In this document: one piece after another, positions 37,071 to 45,899 of the stretch | Layout: the number at the start of each line of letters is the position of its first letter | Position numbering within the stretch: the stretch's first letter is position 1 | Source: Marinifaba aquimaris | Lineage (GTDB): Bacteria > Pseudomonadota > Gammaproteobacteria > Enterobacterales > Alteromonadaceae | Reading direction: 5' to 3' | Assembly: GCF_013328345.1 (NCBI RefSeq) | Contig: NZ_JABULX010000027.1 | Coordinates: forward strand, 1 to 56,514 | DNA length: 56,514 bases | Position numbers and translations under genes: made by a program | Notes under the pieces: model-generated | The model's input: the letters and a program-made list of their open reading frames with translations, nothing else | What the model was told of the DNA's origin: nothing | Database searches by the model: none

Positions 37071-37757
37071 ATGCAATTAGCTCCTTTTCAGCCTGTCGAT
37101 GAGGCATTTCTCAATAAACCTGGTTTAGTTCGAACTACATCTACTTCAACTGATGCAGCAGTGCTTGCGGATATTTACCAAGAGGATAACAACCTCGCCA
37201 TTTGGCAGCGCGACATTGATGAGACCTTCAGCAATGAAATCAAAACCTTCATAGAGCAAGCGCCGAGTTTCAAATTATCGGAAACCCTCACCGCAGCCAA
37301 TGCACAAATTACCATGAGAAGTAAGCTCAAAGGCTATGTTGGTGCTGAGCGTTTAAGTGCTGATATTGCTGATTTAGTCGATATGTTTACCTGTTTATTT
37401 GAGCTTGAGAAAGTTGGGCTCAGGTTAACGGTATTAGATAAAGCCATGTGTCCACGCTTTCATGTTGATCGTGTGCCGTGTCGTTTGATCACCACTTATT
37501 TTGGTGCCAACTCACAGTGGCTTGCACATGAGCATGTGGATCGCACTAAATTAGGTGCAGGTAATCGAGGCCGTTGTGATGAAGCATCGGGTTTATATCA
37601 ATCGGCCGAACATATTCAAAGTATGTCGACAGGTGATGTCTCATTGTTAAAAGGTGAATTGTGGGCAGGAAATGAAAGTGCAGGCTTAGTGCATCGTTCT
37701 CCTGCACTTAAAGACGGCGAAAAGCGATTACTGCTGACGTTAGATTTTGTTGGTTAG
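37071..37757 (+). CDS. DUF1826 family protein (zinc-regulon member)
   Basis: A 228-residue cytoplasmic protein with the family's conserved CPRFHVDRVPCRLITTYFG segment and WLAHEHVDR, followed by LLKGELWAGN and VHRSPAL. The conserved His, Asp and Cys residues suggest metal binding. Family knowledge: DUF1826 genes recur beside Zur-regulated COG0523 and folE2 genes; the role is unknown. The ATG at 37071 follows GAGG; the frame extends 17 codons upstream into the Zur-like palindrome. It is the first gene after that site. Confidence 0.83.
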   Translation: MQLAPFQPVDEAFLNKPGLVRTTSTSTDAAVLADIYQEDNNLAIWQRDIDETFSNEIKTFIEQAPSFKLSETLTAANAQITMRSKLKGYVGAERLSADIADLVDMFTCLFELEKVGLRLTVLDKAMCPRFHVDRVPCRLITTYFGANSQWLAHEHVDRTKLGAGNRGRCDEASGLYQSAEHIQSMSTGDVSLLKGELWAGNESAGLVHRSPALKDGEKRLLLTLDFVG

Positions 37758-37780
37758 AAAGGGTTTGTTGAGTTAACAAG

Positions 37781-38500
37781 ATGATGTCATTTATTCATTT
37801 ATTAGCGCTTTCATTGCAATTAGGCCATCAAGATCACAGCTATGATGATGGTCAGCATTTAGCGGCACATATTCACGGACAAGCTGAGCTTAATATTGCT
37901 GTTGAGCAAAATCAGGTGGCCGTGGAGTTTATCTCGCCTGCCGGCAATTTATTGAGTTTTGAGCATATGGCTAAAACCCAAGCGGAAAAACAACAAATCC
38001 AAAAAACTGAAAATCAGCTGAATCAAACTGCTCAGTTGTTTAGCTTTACCGGTGCCGATTGTCATATTGCGGATAAATTAATTGTTATGGGGCAGGGCAT
38101 TGACGCTGAAACGAGTCTTGACCCTATGCCAGATGCTGCGCCCATTGCTTATGATGAAAATGATCATCACAAGCACCAACATGAGCACCATCAACACGAT
38201 CACCCTCAACACGATCATCAGGCGCACGGGCATATTCACGCAAAAAGTGAAAATGATAAGCACATAACACATGCCCATAAACATGACGCTGAGCATACAG
38301 AACATGTCGAGCACAATACACACAGTGAAATTACCGCCAGCTATCAATTTCATTGCAGTGATACCGCCAAGTTATCTCAGTTAAAGCTGGGTTTTTTAGA
38401 TTTATTTCCCGGTATTGAAACATTAAACGTTATTTGGCTCAGTGCAGATAAACAAGGCCTGTCTGCACTTAATGCCCATAACTCAGTGATTCGTTTTTAA
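37781..38500 (+). CDS. ZrgA-like His-rich periplasmic zinc-binding protein (DUF2796)
   Basis: A 239-residue protein with a short N-terminal hydrophobic segment that may serve as signal peptide (MMSFIHLLALSLQLG). It has the DUF2796 core AAHIHGQAELNIAVEQNQVAVEF and FSFTGADCHI. A strongly His/Asp-rich stretch of about 60 residues (roughly 125-185) should bind zinc. The C-terminal domain has HCSDTAKLSQL and IETLNVIWLS. Family knowledge: in Vibrio cholerae the DUF2796 protein ZrgA works with an ABC pair in zinc uptake. It lies 23 bp after the DUF1826 gene. Confidence 0.87.
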   Translation: MMSFIHLLALSLQLGHQDHSYDDGQHLAAHIHGQAELNIAVEQNQVAVEFISPAGNLLSFEHMAKTQAEKQQIQKTENQLNQTAQLFSFTGADCHIADKLIVMGQGIDAETSLDPMPDAAPIAYDENDHHKHQHEHHQHDHPQHDHQAHGHIHAKSENDKHITHAHKHDAEHTEHVEHNTHSEITASYQFHCSDTAKLSQLKLGFLDLFPGIETLNVIWLSADKQGLSALNAHNSVIRF

Positions 38501-38550
38501 AAGCAATGAACCTGCTTTTCCACTTTTAGGCCGAATTAAAGGTACTGATC

Positions 38551-39882
38551 ATGAAACACACTCTTATTAAAAATGCGCGAATGGTGAATGAAGGAAGTAT
38601 TCGTCATGCAGATATTCAAATTACGAATGAATACATCAGTTTAATTGCCGATGATATTAGCGCACGACCAACTGACGAAGTGGTTGATGCAAAAGGTGCT
38701 TGGGTATTACCGGGTATGATTGACGACCAAGTACACTTCAGAGAACCGGGTCTGACGCACAAGGGGAATATTGCGAGTGAATCTAGAGCAGCGGTTGCAG
38801 GCGGTATTACCAGCTATATGGAAATGCCAAATGTAAATCCTGCGACGACATCGATTGAAGCGTTAGAGAAAAAATTTGCCATTGGCCAAGAAAAATCGTT
38901 TGCCAACTATTCATTTTACTTAGGCGCAACTGAACATAATTTAGAAGAAATTAAAAAAATCGACCCAAGCCAAGTTTGTGGTTTAAAGGTCTTTATGGGC
39001 GCATCGACGGGTAATTTATTGGTTGAAGAACCACAAGCGCTTGAAGCCATTTTTAAACATTGCCCAAGCCTTATTGTGACACATTGTGAAAGTGGTCCTG
39101 TGATGGAGCAAAATGCTCAGCGCTATAAAGATAAAGGCGTGACACCTACCATTTTCGACCATCCTATTTTACGCGATGACAAGGCTTGTTATGCCTCTTC
39201 ATCGTACGCGGTCGATTTGGCTAAACGCAACGGTACACAATTACACGTACTGCACATCACGACGGCAAAAGAGTTAAGTCTCTTTGAAAAAGGCCCAATT
39301 GAAGGTAAACAAATTACTGCCGAGGCTTGTGTGCATCACTTGTGGTTTAGCCAAGAAGATTATCAAGAAAAAGGTAACTTAATTAAATGTAATCCTGCCA
39401 TTAAATCAGCAGATGACAGAGCCGCATTAATTGAAGCCCTTAAAACCGGGCAAATAGATATTATTGCTACCGACCATGCGCCGCATACCTTTGCTGAAAA
39501 ACAGGTTGATTACAACCAAGCGCCAGCAGGTTTACCTTTGGTTGAACACGCCTTAATTAGCTTAATTGACCATGTTCACGCAGGGCGAATGACTATCGAA
39601 CAAGTGGTTCAAAAAGTCTGTCACAACCCTGCTATTCGTTATCAAATCGATAAGCGCGGTTACATCAAAGAAGGTTACTTTGCTGATTTAGTGTTAGTTG
39701 ATCCAGAAGGATTAACGGCAGCTAATCACTCATCGGTGCGCTATTTATGTCAGTGGACCCCATTTGATGGTCACACTTTCAAAAGTAAGGTACTGAGCAC
39801 TTGGGTTAACGGTAGTTTAGTTTATGACGGTCAAGATACGCACTTTACCCAATCGGCTAAGCGTTTAGCATTTTTGAGGTAA
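38551..39882 (+). CDS. Dihydroorotase paralogue (PyrC2-like) with altered metal motif
   Basis: A 443-residue amidohydrolase of the dihydroorotase family, which closes carbamoyl-aspartate to dihydroorotate in pyrimidine synthesis. The first metal motif, normally DxHxHxR, reads D-Q-V-H-F-R here (D59-Q60-V61-H62), so one zinc ligand is replaced by Gln. The other elements remain: Lys146 in GLKVFMG, THCES, LHVLHIT and ATDHAPH. The same DDQVHFREPG variant is known to me from Bacteroidetes dihydroorotases. In a Zur-controlled operon it probably backs up the zinc-dependent PyrC under zinc starvation. Confidence 0.87.
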   Translation: MKHTLIKNARMVNEGSIRHADIQITNEYISLIADDISARPTDEVVDAKGAWVLPGMIDDQVHFREPGLTHKGNIASESRAAVAGGITSYMEMPNVNPATTSIEALEKKFAIGQEKSFANYSFYLGATEHNLEEIKKIDPSQVCGLKVFMGASTGNLLVEEPQALEAIFKHCPSLIVTHCESGPVMEQNAQRYKDKGVTPTIFDHPILRDDKACYASSSYAVDLAKRNGTQLHVLHITTAKELSLFEKGPIEGKQITAEACVHHLWFSQEDYQEKGNLIKCNPAIKSADDRAALIEALKTGQIDIIATDHAPHTFAEKQVDYNQAPAGLPLVEHALISLIDHVHAGRMTIEQVVQKVCHNPAIRYQIDKRGYIKEGYFADLVLVDPEGLTAANHSSVRYLCQWTPFDGHTFKSKVLSTWVNGSLVYDGQDTHFTQSAKRLAFLR

Positions 39883-39890
39883 GTGAATTG

Positions 39891-40796
39891 ATGATAGAAA
39901 AAATGGCTAACTTGCCTGATATCACTTCATCGACTGCAAGTGATAGCCCACTGAAATTACAATGGGTCGGGATGGAAAAAATTGCCGTACCTTTGACGCT
40001 AGCTGGTCAGCACCTAGCGTCAAACCGCATTAGTGCGATGGCTGATGTGTTTGTTAGTTTAGAAGATGAAAAAGCCAAAGGCATACATATGTCTCGCTTG
40101 TATTTTTTACTGAATGAACACTTAGCGGGGAGTGAATTATCGGTTGATACATTGACTCAATTAATGCAAGCACTCATCACATCGCAGGCGGGCTTAAGTC
40201 AGGCGGCGAAATTAAATTTGCGCTTTGACTTAATGCTCAATAAACCAGCCTTGTTGTCTGATAACTTTGGGTATCAGGCGTACCCTGTTGAAGTGTGTTT
40301 GGAATATCAAAACGATACATTAGCCGTTGAGCTTAATTTAGATATTCCGTATTCCAGTACCTGTCCGTGCTCGGCTTCTTTATCGCGTCAGCTTTATAAA
40401 GAAGCCGTAGATGAGCAATTTAGCACCGATACCATCGATAAAGCTCAGTTACTCGATTGGATTGCATCTAAGGCAGGTTCTGTCGCTACACCGCATAGCC
40501 AACGCTCTCATGCTTATATCAAGCTGCAATTAGGTACTGAGTTACCTGATATTGCATCTCTAATTTTTGCTTTTGAAGAGGTGATAGCCACGCCTGTGCA
40601 AACAGCGGTTAAACGCGAAGATGAACAGGCTTTTGCTCGACTAAATGCTCAAAACTTGATGTTTTGTGAAGATGCGGCAAGAAAGCTCAAAACCTATTTA
40701 GCTAAGATGCAAGCCGTGCAAGCTTATTGGTTTAAGGTTGAGCACCAAGAGAGCTTACACGCCCACAATGCTGTAGTCATTGAATCTAGCTTTTAA
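39891..40796 (+). CDS. folE2: GTP cyclohydrolase IB, FolE2
   Basis: A 301-residue enzyme that converts GTP to dihydroneopterin triphosphate for folate synthesis. FolE2 hallmarks are present: GIHMSRLY (64-71) and STCPCSASLSRQL with Cys158 and Cys160. Family knowledge: FolE2 accepts metals other than zinc and replaces FolE when zinc is scarce, which fits its position in this operon. It follows the dihydroorotase by 8 bp; GAGGT lies 10 bases before the ATG, and a TTG one codon upstream is also possible. Confidence 0.93.
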   Translation: MIEKMANLPDITSSTASDSPLKLQWVGMEKIAVPLTLAGQHLASNRISAMADVFVSLEDEKAKGIHMSRLYFLLNEHLAGSELSVDTLTQLMQALITSQAGLSQAAKLNLRFDLMLNKPALLSDNFGYQAYPVEVCLEYQNDTLAVELNLDIPYSSTCPCSASLSRQLYKEAVDEQFSTDTIDKAQLLDWIASKAGSVATPHSQRSHAYIKLQLGTELPDIASLIFAFEEVIATPVQTAVKREDEQAFARLNAQNLMFCEDAARKLKTYLAKMQAVQAYWFKVEHQESLHAHNAVVIESSF

Positions 40797-40800
40797 CGGT

Positions 40801-41442
40801 TTAATTGGCGGCTGGCTGATCATAATACTCGATATCAGCCAAATCGAGTGTGTAAGCTGAAGTCGCCATTTCTGACTCAAACATCTTGGTTTTTAACATA
40901 CCTGATATCCAAAACGCATCATACAGAGATTGAAATTCGATAGCTGGCTCTGCCGTGACAAAAATAATTTGATTGGGTGGCGGTGGCGGCATATGCAAAC
41001 AAGCGCCAAAATAAGGCACTAAAAAGAAGCGGCTGATGGTTCTGTCTTCGTTAAATTCGAGCGGAACAATAAACCCCGGAATTTTAATCGCTTGGTTGTT
41101 CATCTTCTCTATGATGCGGGTTGAGTTCAGCGCTCGCTGATAAACATCATCCTCAGGAGACGAGACCCCGTTTTCAACTTGCGCACCAATTTGATCTTCG
41201 ATTGAGCCATCTTCAATATCATCGATATAACTAGGTGGGTTTAAAATGGCATTTAAGTCATCTTCTGGAATGAGTTCTGTCCACTCGACCTCTCGAAACG
41301 TTTTAATCGTTGTTGGTACTTTTTTCTCGACGGTTGCAGGTTTTTTTTGTTCAGGCTTGGTGACAATATCAGCCAGTACAGATGAGCTAAAAAGCAGTAA
41401 AAATACGCTGAATACGGGTGATAATAAATCTTTAAGTAACAT
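40801..41442 (-). CDS. DUF3299 family exported protein
   Basis: A 213-residue protein with a signal peptide (LLSPVFSVFLLLFSSSVLA). It has the DUF3299 core FREVEWTELIPEDDL, IKIPGFIVPLEF and FLVPYFGACLHMPPPPPNQIIFV. DUF3299 genes typically accompany ZrgA-like and MacB-like ABC genes, so a periplasmic role in zinc handling is likely; this is inference from context. It converges on folE2, with 4 bp between the ends, and is divergent from the ABC ATPase. Confidence 0.83.
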   Translation of the reverse strand: MLLKDLLSPVFSVFLLLFSSSVLADIVTKPEQKKPATVEKKVPTTIKTFREVEWTELIPEDDLNAILNPPSYIDDIEDGSIEDQIGAQVENGVSSPEDDVYQRALNSTRIIEKMNNQAIKIPGFIVPLEFNEDRTISRFFLVPYFGACLHMPPPPPNQIIFVTAEPAIEFQSLYDAFWISGMLKTKMFESEMATSAYTLDLADIEYYDQPAAN

Positions 41443-41483
41443 ATCGAAAAAGTTAATTGATTAAACTAAAACTCATAGATTTG

Positions 41484-41500
41484 ATATGTTATAACCTTAT
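41484..41500 (+). promoter_or_regulatory. Weak Zur-like half-palindrome
   Basis: ATATGTTATAACCTTAT, in the gap between the divergent DUF3299 and ABC ATPase genes, holds one good Zur arm (ATGTTA) and a core GTTATAAC, but the second arm is poor. It may be a weaker Zur site controlling both directions. Confidence 0.3.
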
Positions 41501-41544
41501 TTTCCCTAGGTGTGAAATAACTTTACTATTTTTGTTTTATCTTT

Positions 41545-42216
41545 ATGTCTAACGCTATCTCAGTGAACCAATTGACGTTCACTTACCCCAATCAGTCACA
41601 AGCCACTTTACAGATTGAAAATTGGCACGTTGAGAAAAACCAAAAAGTGTTTTTACACGGACCATCTGGCACGGGCAAGTCAACCTTGCTCAATGTGCTA
41701 TCTGGCATTTTAACGCCAAGTTCAGGCGAGCTGACCATTCTTGGTAATGCGATTGGTAAATTAAGTGCGGGCAAGCGCGATAAATTTCGGGCTAATCACC
41801 TAGGCTATGTGTTTCAGCAATTTAACCTTATTCCTTATTTGAGTGTGCTAGATAACTTAAATTTAGCGCGCCGTTTTGCCAGCAACAAAAAGCCGAAAAT
41901 GAGCAATCAAGCGCTATTAGCTGACTTAAATATCTCAACTGATTTACATAAAAAGCCGGTTCAGCAGCTCAGTATTGGTCAGCAGCAACGCGTGGCGATT
42001 GCTCGGGCTTTGGTTAACCAACCTGAGCTAATTATTGTCGATGAGCCAACCTCAGCGCTTGATCAACAAAACAGTGACCGATTTATGCAAGTTTTGTTAG
42101 AGCAGGTTAATAACACCCAAAGTACGCTAGTTTTTGTCAGCCATGATTGGCGCTTAGCCGAGCGGTTTGATCAGGCAGTGGCGCTGGCAGACATAAACAG
42201 TGCGGGGAGGGCGTAA
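41545..42216 (+). CDS. ABC transporter ATPase (LolD/MacB type) of the zinc island
   Basis: A 223-residue ATPase: Walker A GPSGTGKST (about 39-47), signature LSIGQQQRVAIARALV, Walker B LIIVDEP and SHDWRLAERF with the switch His. It belongs to the LolD/FtsE/MacB branch, which pairs with FtsX-like permeases and often powers periplasmic partners. Its partner permease starts 2 bp after its stop. Position next to ZrgA-like and DUF3299 genes matches the known zinc-regulated ABC loci. Confidence 0.9.
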   Translation: MSNAISVNQLTFTYPNQSQATLQIENWHVEKNQKVFLHGPSGTGKSTLLNVLSGILTPSSGELTILGNAIGKLSAGKRDKFRANHLGYVFQQFNLIPYLSVLDNLNLARRFASNKKPKMSNQALLADLNISTDLHKKPVQQLSIGQQQRVAIARALVNQPELIIVDEPTSALDQQNSDRFMQVLLEQVNNTQSTLVFVSHDWRLAERFDQAVALADINSAGRA

Positions 42217-42218
42217 GT

Positions 42219-43415
42219 ATGTTTTTGACCCTAGCAGCAAAAAGCCTGATTAATCGAAAAGCGTCAGTGCTATTAACCATTTTTGCCATGACGGTAAGCA
42301 TATTTGTGTTAATTGGCGTTGAACATGTTAGGGAGCAAGCCAAAGCGAGTTTTGCCAGCACGGTATCGGGTACCGATTTAATCGTCGGGGCTAAAACCAG
42401 CCAACTTAATTTATTGTTGTATTCAGTCTTTCGCATTGGCTCACCAACGAACAATATCAGTTGGCAGGCTTATCAAAAACTAGCGGCTCATAAACAAGTG
42501 GAGTGGGCTATTCCTATTTCACTGGGCGATTCGCACAAAGGTTATCGCGTACTAGGTACCAATCAAGACTACTTTTTGCATTACCGCTATGCACAAAAAA
42601 CAGCATTGAGTTTTGCTCAAGGCAAACAATTTCATGATTTACTCGATGTAGTGCTTGGCAGTGAAGTGGCCAAAGCCCTTAATTATCAGCTGGGCGATAA
42701 AATTGTCTTGTCACATGGTATTGGTAATACCAGTTTTCATCAGCACGACAAACACCCATTTGTGGTGACAGGCATTTTAGCGCCAACCGGTACGCCCGTT
42801 GATCAAACCTTACATGTAAGCCTACAGGGAATAGAGGCCATTCATCACCATGGCCATAGTGCACAAGCATTAACCCCTAAAAGCATTACTGCGATGATGT
42901 TAGGGTTAAAATCTAAATTGGCGACATTTCATATTCAGCGCTCAATTAACAATTACAAACAAGAGCCATTAATGGCTGTGTTACCGGGTGTGGCGCTAGC
43001 TGAGTTATGGCAAATGATGACAGTGCTAGAAAATACTCTGAGCCTCATTGCCGTGTTTGTTTTAGTGGCCGCTTTGTTAGGTTTAAGCGCCATGTTGATT
43101 GCATCGTTACGCGAACGCCAACAAGAGCTGATATTACTTAGAAATATCGGTGCCTCATCTTGGTTTGTGTTTGCGTTAATTGAACTTGAAGCTATTTTGA
43201 TGTGTTTAGTCAGCATAAGCCTTGCCATTATCGCCTTGTACACAGGTATTAACGGCTTTAGCGATGCGCTTATCAGTGAATTCGGCTTACAAATTTCAAC
43301 TGATTTTCTCAATCAAAATACACTGATTTATCTGGCGATAATTGTATTACTCACTAGTCTTTCGGCCTTACTACCGGCCATTGGTGCGTATAAAAACAGC
43401 AAACAATTGCGATAG
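42219..43415 (+). CDS. FtsX/MacB-type ABC permease of the zinc island
   Basis: A 398-residue permease with one N-terminal membrane segment (about 15-38), a large periplasmic domain (about 40-260) and three C-terminal segments (about 272-300, 320-350, 370-390), the FtsX/MacB layout. The periplasmic domain contains His-rich loops, FHQHDKHPF and IHHHGHS, that could hand over zinc. GGGAGGGCG at the ATPase 3' end acts as ribosome site. With the ATPase it forms one operon that ends at a terminator. Confidence 0.88.
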   Translation: MFLTLAAKSLINRKASVLLTIFAMTVSIFVLIGVEHVREQAKASFASTVSGTDLIVGAKTSQLNLLLYSVFRIGSPTNNISWQAYQKLAAHKQVEWAIPISLGDSHKGYRVLGTNQDYFLHYRYAQKTALSFAQGKQFHDLLDVVLGSEVAKALNYQLGDKIVLSHGIGNTSFHQHDKHPFVVTGILAPTGTPVDQTLHVSLQGIEAIHHHGHSAQALTPKSITAMMLGLKSKLATFHIQRSINNYKQEPLMAVLPGVALAELWQMMTVLENTLSLIAVFVLVAALLGLSAMLIASLRERQQELILLRNIGASSWFVFALIELEAILMCLVSISLAIIALYTGINGFSDALISEFGLQISTDFLNQNTLIYLAIIVLLTSLSALLPAIGAYKNSKQLR

Positions 43416-43437
43416 GTTCTAATTGTTGAGTGAACTT

Positions 43438-43477
43438 AAAAAGCCTGCTGAGCTACAAAGCGAGCGCAGGCTTTTGT
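43438..43477 (+). terminator. Terminator of the zinc ABC operon
   Basis: AAAAGCCTGC / GCAGGCTTTT stem with a long loop, followed by a short T-rich stretch, about 25 bases after the permease stop. Confidence 0.7.
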
Positions 43478-43602
43478 TTAGGTTATAACCCATTAACCCA
43501 CATCTAAAAAAAGAGTTATATATTAAGGTTAATCGAAGTTGATGGCCTCTATCGTACTAATAGAAAAAATAAACCATAAAAGATACAATACGCCGGCAAT
43601 TA

Positions 43603-44325
43603 ATGGCGTTAAACACGAGTTTTAAATTGAAATTTAACAATAAAGAAGTACTGATTTTTGATTTAGATGGCACGTTAATAGACAGCGTTCCAGATTTAGC
43701 CCTCAGCATTAACCAAATGTTAGAAACTTTAGGTAGAGCGACTTTTCCAATCGATGAAATTCGCAGCTGGATTGGTAACGGTGCGGCGGTGTTAACCAAA
43801 AGAGCGTTATCGGCCAGTATTGATATATGCCCCAATCTTGATAATGCCTTGTTCGAAAAAGCGCTTGCCATATTTTTAGATTACTATGAGCAAAATGTCT
43901 GTGTGGATACCACCTTGTACCCCAATGTCACCACAACATTAAAAAGCTTGCACAGCAAAGGTTATCGATTAGCGATTGTCACTAATAAACCCGAGCAGTT
44001 TGTTAGGCCTATCCTTGAAAAATTTGGCTTAGATGATCTATTTGAGCTGATTTTAGGCGGCGACAGTTTACCTAAGCGCAAACCTGATCCAATGCCGTTA
44101 ATTCACGTATATAACACGTTGAAAGTTAACCAAAATGAATGCGTGATGATTGGCGACTCGAAAAACGACATCTCAGCAGCGACTGCCGCTAACATCGAAA
44201 GCATAGGTTTAACTTATGGCTACAATCATGGCGAAGATATCAAGAGCCAAGGTGCAACGGTCGTATTAGATGATTTTGCCGATATTATCGAAACACTACC
44301 TTGCTCAACGGCAGTTGCCAATTAA
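43603..44325 (+). CDS. gph: Phosphoglycolate phosphatase (HAD family)
   Basis: A 240-residue HAD hydrolase. It has the nucleophile motif DLDGTLIDS (about 20-28), the family's FPIDEIRSWIGNGAAVLTKRAL cap, motif II VTNKPE, the lysine in KRKPDPMPL and the acidic pair in MIGDSKND. Gph converts 2-phosphoglycolate from DNA repair into glycolate. No clear Shine-Dalgarno precedes the ATG; a TTG at 43627 is an alternative start. An FAD oxidoreductase follows after 39 bp. Confidence 0.9.
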   Translation: MALNTSFKLKFNNKEVLIFDLDGTLIDSVPDLALSINQMLETLGRATFPIDEIRSWIGNGAAVLTKRALSASIDICPNLDNALFEKALAIFLDYYEQNVCVDTTLYPNVTTTLKSLHSKGYRLAIVTNKPEQFVRPILEKFGLDDLFELILGGDSLPKRKPDPMPLIHVYNTLKVNQNECVMIGDSKNDISAATAANIESIGLTYGYNHGEDIKSQGATVVLDDFADIIETLPCSTAVAN

Positions 44326-44364
44326 TTGTAAAATTTCCAATCTCGTTTATCTAAAATCGTAAAT

Positions 44365-45816
44365 ATGTTGTCTCAAAGTTCTGAATGTTCAAAACCTCGT
44401 ATTGGTATTATTGGTGGTGGTGTAGGTGGCGCAACCATCGCATTAAAACTGAGTGAGCAAGGTGCGAACGTTGTCTTATTTGAAAAAGAAACCAGCTTAG
44501 TTAATGGTCCGCCCATGTGCCATCTGCACGCTGGCGGTAACCTGTACCGAGAAATATCAGACCAGCAATGTATCGACCTTTTAAAGCAATCTATCAGTAC
44601 GGCAAGACTTTATCGCGATGCGATAGATTACAGACCGACAGTTATTGCCGTGCCAATTGATGACAATGGTCGAACAGAAGATGTCATTGCTCGGCTAAAC
44701 ATACTGCAACAAGAATATCGTCAGCTAATTGCCGATGACCCATGCAACCAAGTATTGGGCCCTGCAGCAGAATATTTTACCCAGTATGACCGACAAGCAC
44801 TTGAAGCATTAAAAACGCAGCCAACGCCTAAAGTGCCAAAAACGCCTGATCAATGGATGATCGCCTTTGCAAAAAATACTGACTTAAACCAGTTAAAGTA
44901 CCCCGTTTGCTTAGTTCAAGAATACGGCATTAGCGTGTTTCGATTAGCTGCCATTGCCAGCTTGACGTTAGAAAAAAGTGATAATTGCCAAGTACTGACC
45001 CAAACGCAGGTGATTTCTGTTAACCAAAACAAACAGAACCATAAATGGACCATTGAAGCCTCGGTTGCAGATAAAAACCAAACGTTTGAGGTGGACTACC
45101 TAATTAATGCTTGCGGGTTTAGAACCGGAACCATAGATGACATGGTCGGTCTTCAACCAAAGCGTATGGTCGAATTTAAAGCCGCTTACATTAGCCATTG
45201 GGCTCGTCATGAGAATAACTGGCCAGAAATTATTTTTCACGGTACACGCGGCACTAAAAACGGGATGACACAGCTGACGCCATACCCAAATGGCTACTTT
45301 CAAATTCACGCTATGACACCCGATGTGACCTTGTTTGAAGATGGCCTAGTATCTTCTGCATTAACCAGTGCACAGCCGCAATTACCCAATAAGTTTATGG
45401 CCAAGGTCAATCACCAATGGGAGCCTGCAATTATCAATAGCAGAACCACCAAAGCGATTGATAAGGTTGCGACATTTATTCCCTCTTTTAGTGATGCAAC
45501 GGTTGGCGGCCCGCCTATGTATGGTGCTCAGCAAATTCCTGGTGTTGATGCTTCGCTCCGTGTTGCAGATGTGGCTTTTGAAGATAAAACCTATGCAAGG
45601 TGTGAAATTGTAAAAGCATCGTCGGCATTACCGGCAGCCAATACCATCATCGAACACCTAATTGAGCAGGGTATTTTGGTTGATACTGACACGCCAGATA
45701 CTGGCAATGTAATGACGGTTGATTTAGCTGAAGAAGAAGTAAGCGCACGCGCAGAGAGTTTAGCGTTAGCCAGGAATTTCCCAAAAGAGATGGCTGCGCT
45801 AACCAATAGTCTTTAA
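44365..45816 (+). CDS. FAD-dependent oxidoreductase (DAO-like)
   Basis: A 483-residue flavoprotein. The N-terminal dinucleotide fold IGIIGGGVGGATIALKLSEQGANVVLFEKE (about 13-42) is followed by a His-containing FAD loop, GPPMCHLHAGGNLYRE. A second FAD contact, YLINACGFRTG, lies near 245, and a late GGPPMYGAQQIPGVD near 375. It resembles D-amino-acid-oxidase-type dehydrogenases and distantly malate:quinone oxidoreductase. The substrate is not recognisable. It may be co-transcribed with gph. Confidence 0.78.
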   Translation: MLSQSSECSKPRIGIIGGGVGGATIALKLSEQGANVVLFEKETSLVNGPPMCHLHAGGNLYREISDQQCIDLLKQSISTARLYRDAIDYRPTVIAVPIDDNGRTEDVIARLNILQQEYRQLIADDPCNQVLGPAAEYFTQYDRQALEALKTQPTPKVPKTPDQWMIAFAKNTDLNQLKYPVCLVQEYGISVFRLAAIASLTLEKSDNCQVLTQTQVISVNQNKQNHKWTIEASVADKNQTFEVDYLINACGFRTGTIDDMVGLQPKRMVEFKAAYISHWARHENNWPEIIFHGTRGTKNGMTQLTPYPNGYFQIHAMTPDVTLFEDGLVSSALTSAQPQLPNKFMAKVNHQWEPAIINSRTTKAIDKVATFIPSFSDATVGGPPMYGAQQIPGVDASLRVADVAFEDKTYARCEIVKASSALPAANTIIEHLIEQGILVDTDTPDTGNVMTVDLAEEEVSARAESLALARNFPKEMAALTNSL

Positions 45817-45834
45817 TTAAAAAAATAGCGAAGC

Positions 45835-45868
45835 GGTCTTTAATTTAAGCATAAATGAATTAAAGACC
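45835..45868 (+). terminator. Stem-loop between converging genes
   Basis: GGTCTTTAATT / AATTAAAGACC, an 11-bp perfect stem with a 12-base loop, between the FAD oxidoreductase and barrel genes. It lacks a proper T-tract, so terminator strength is doubtful. Confidence 0.5.
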
Positions 45869-45899
45869 ACTTTAAATTAGAGAAACTTAACTAAGCTGA

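Noticed and set aside
38161-38320. Repetitive CATCAACACGATCA-type stretch considered as a DNA repeat or CRISPR-like array
   Set aside because: The repetition is in phase with His/Asp codons of a zinc-binding segment; there are no equal repeats with spacers. No CRISPR array or cas gene was seen anywhere in the window.
38078-38353. Open frames of 61-91 residues on both strands within the His-rich part of the ZrgA-like gene
   Set aside because: They are frame shadows of the CAT/CAC-rich repeat coding for histidines; no ribosome sites, and the real gene has a clear family core on either side.
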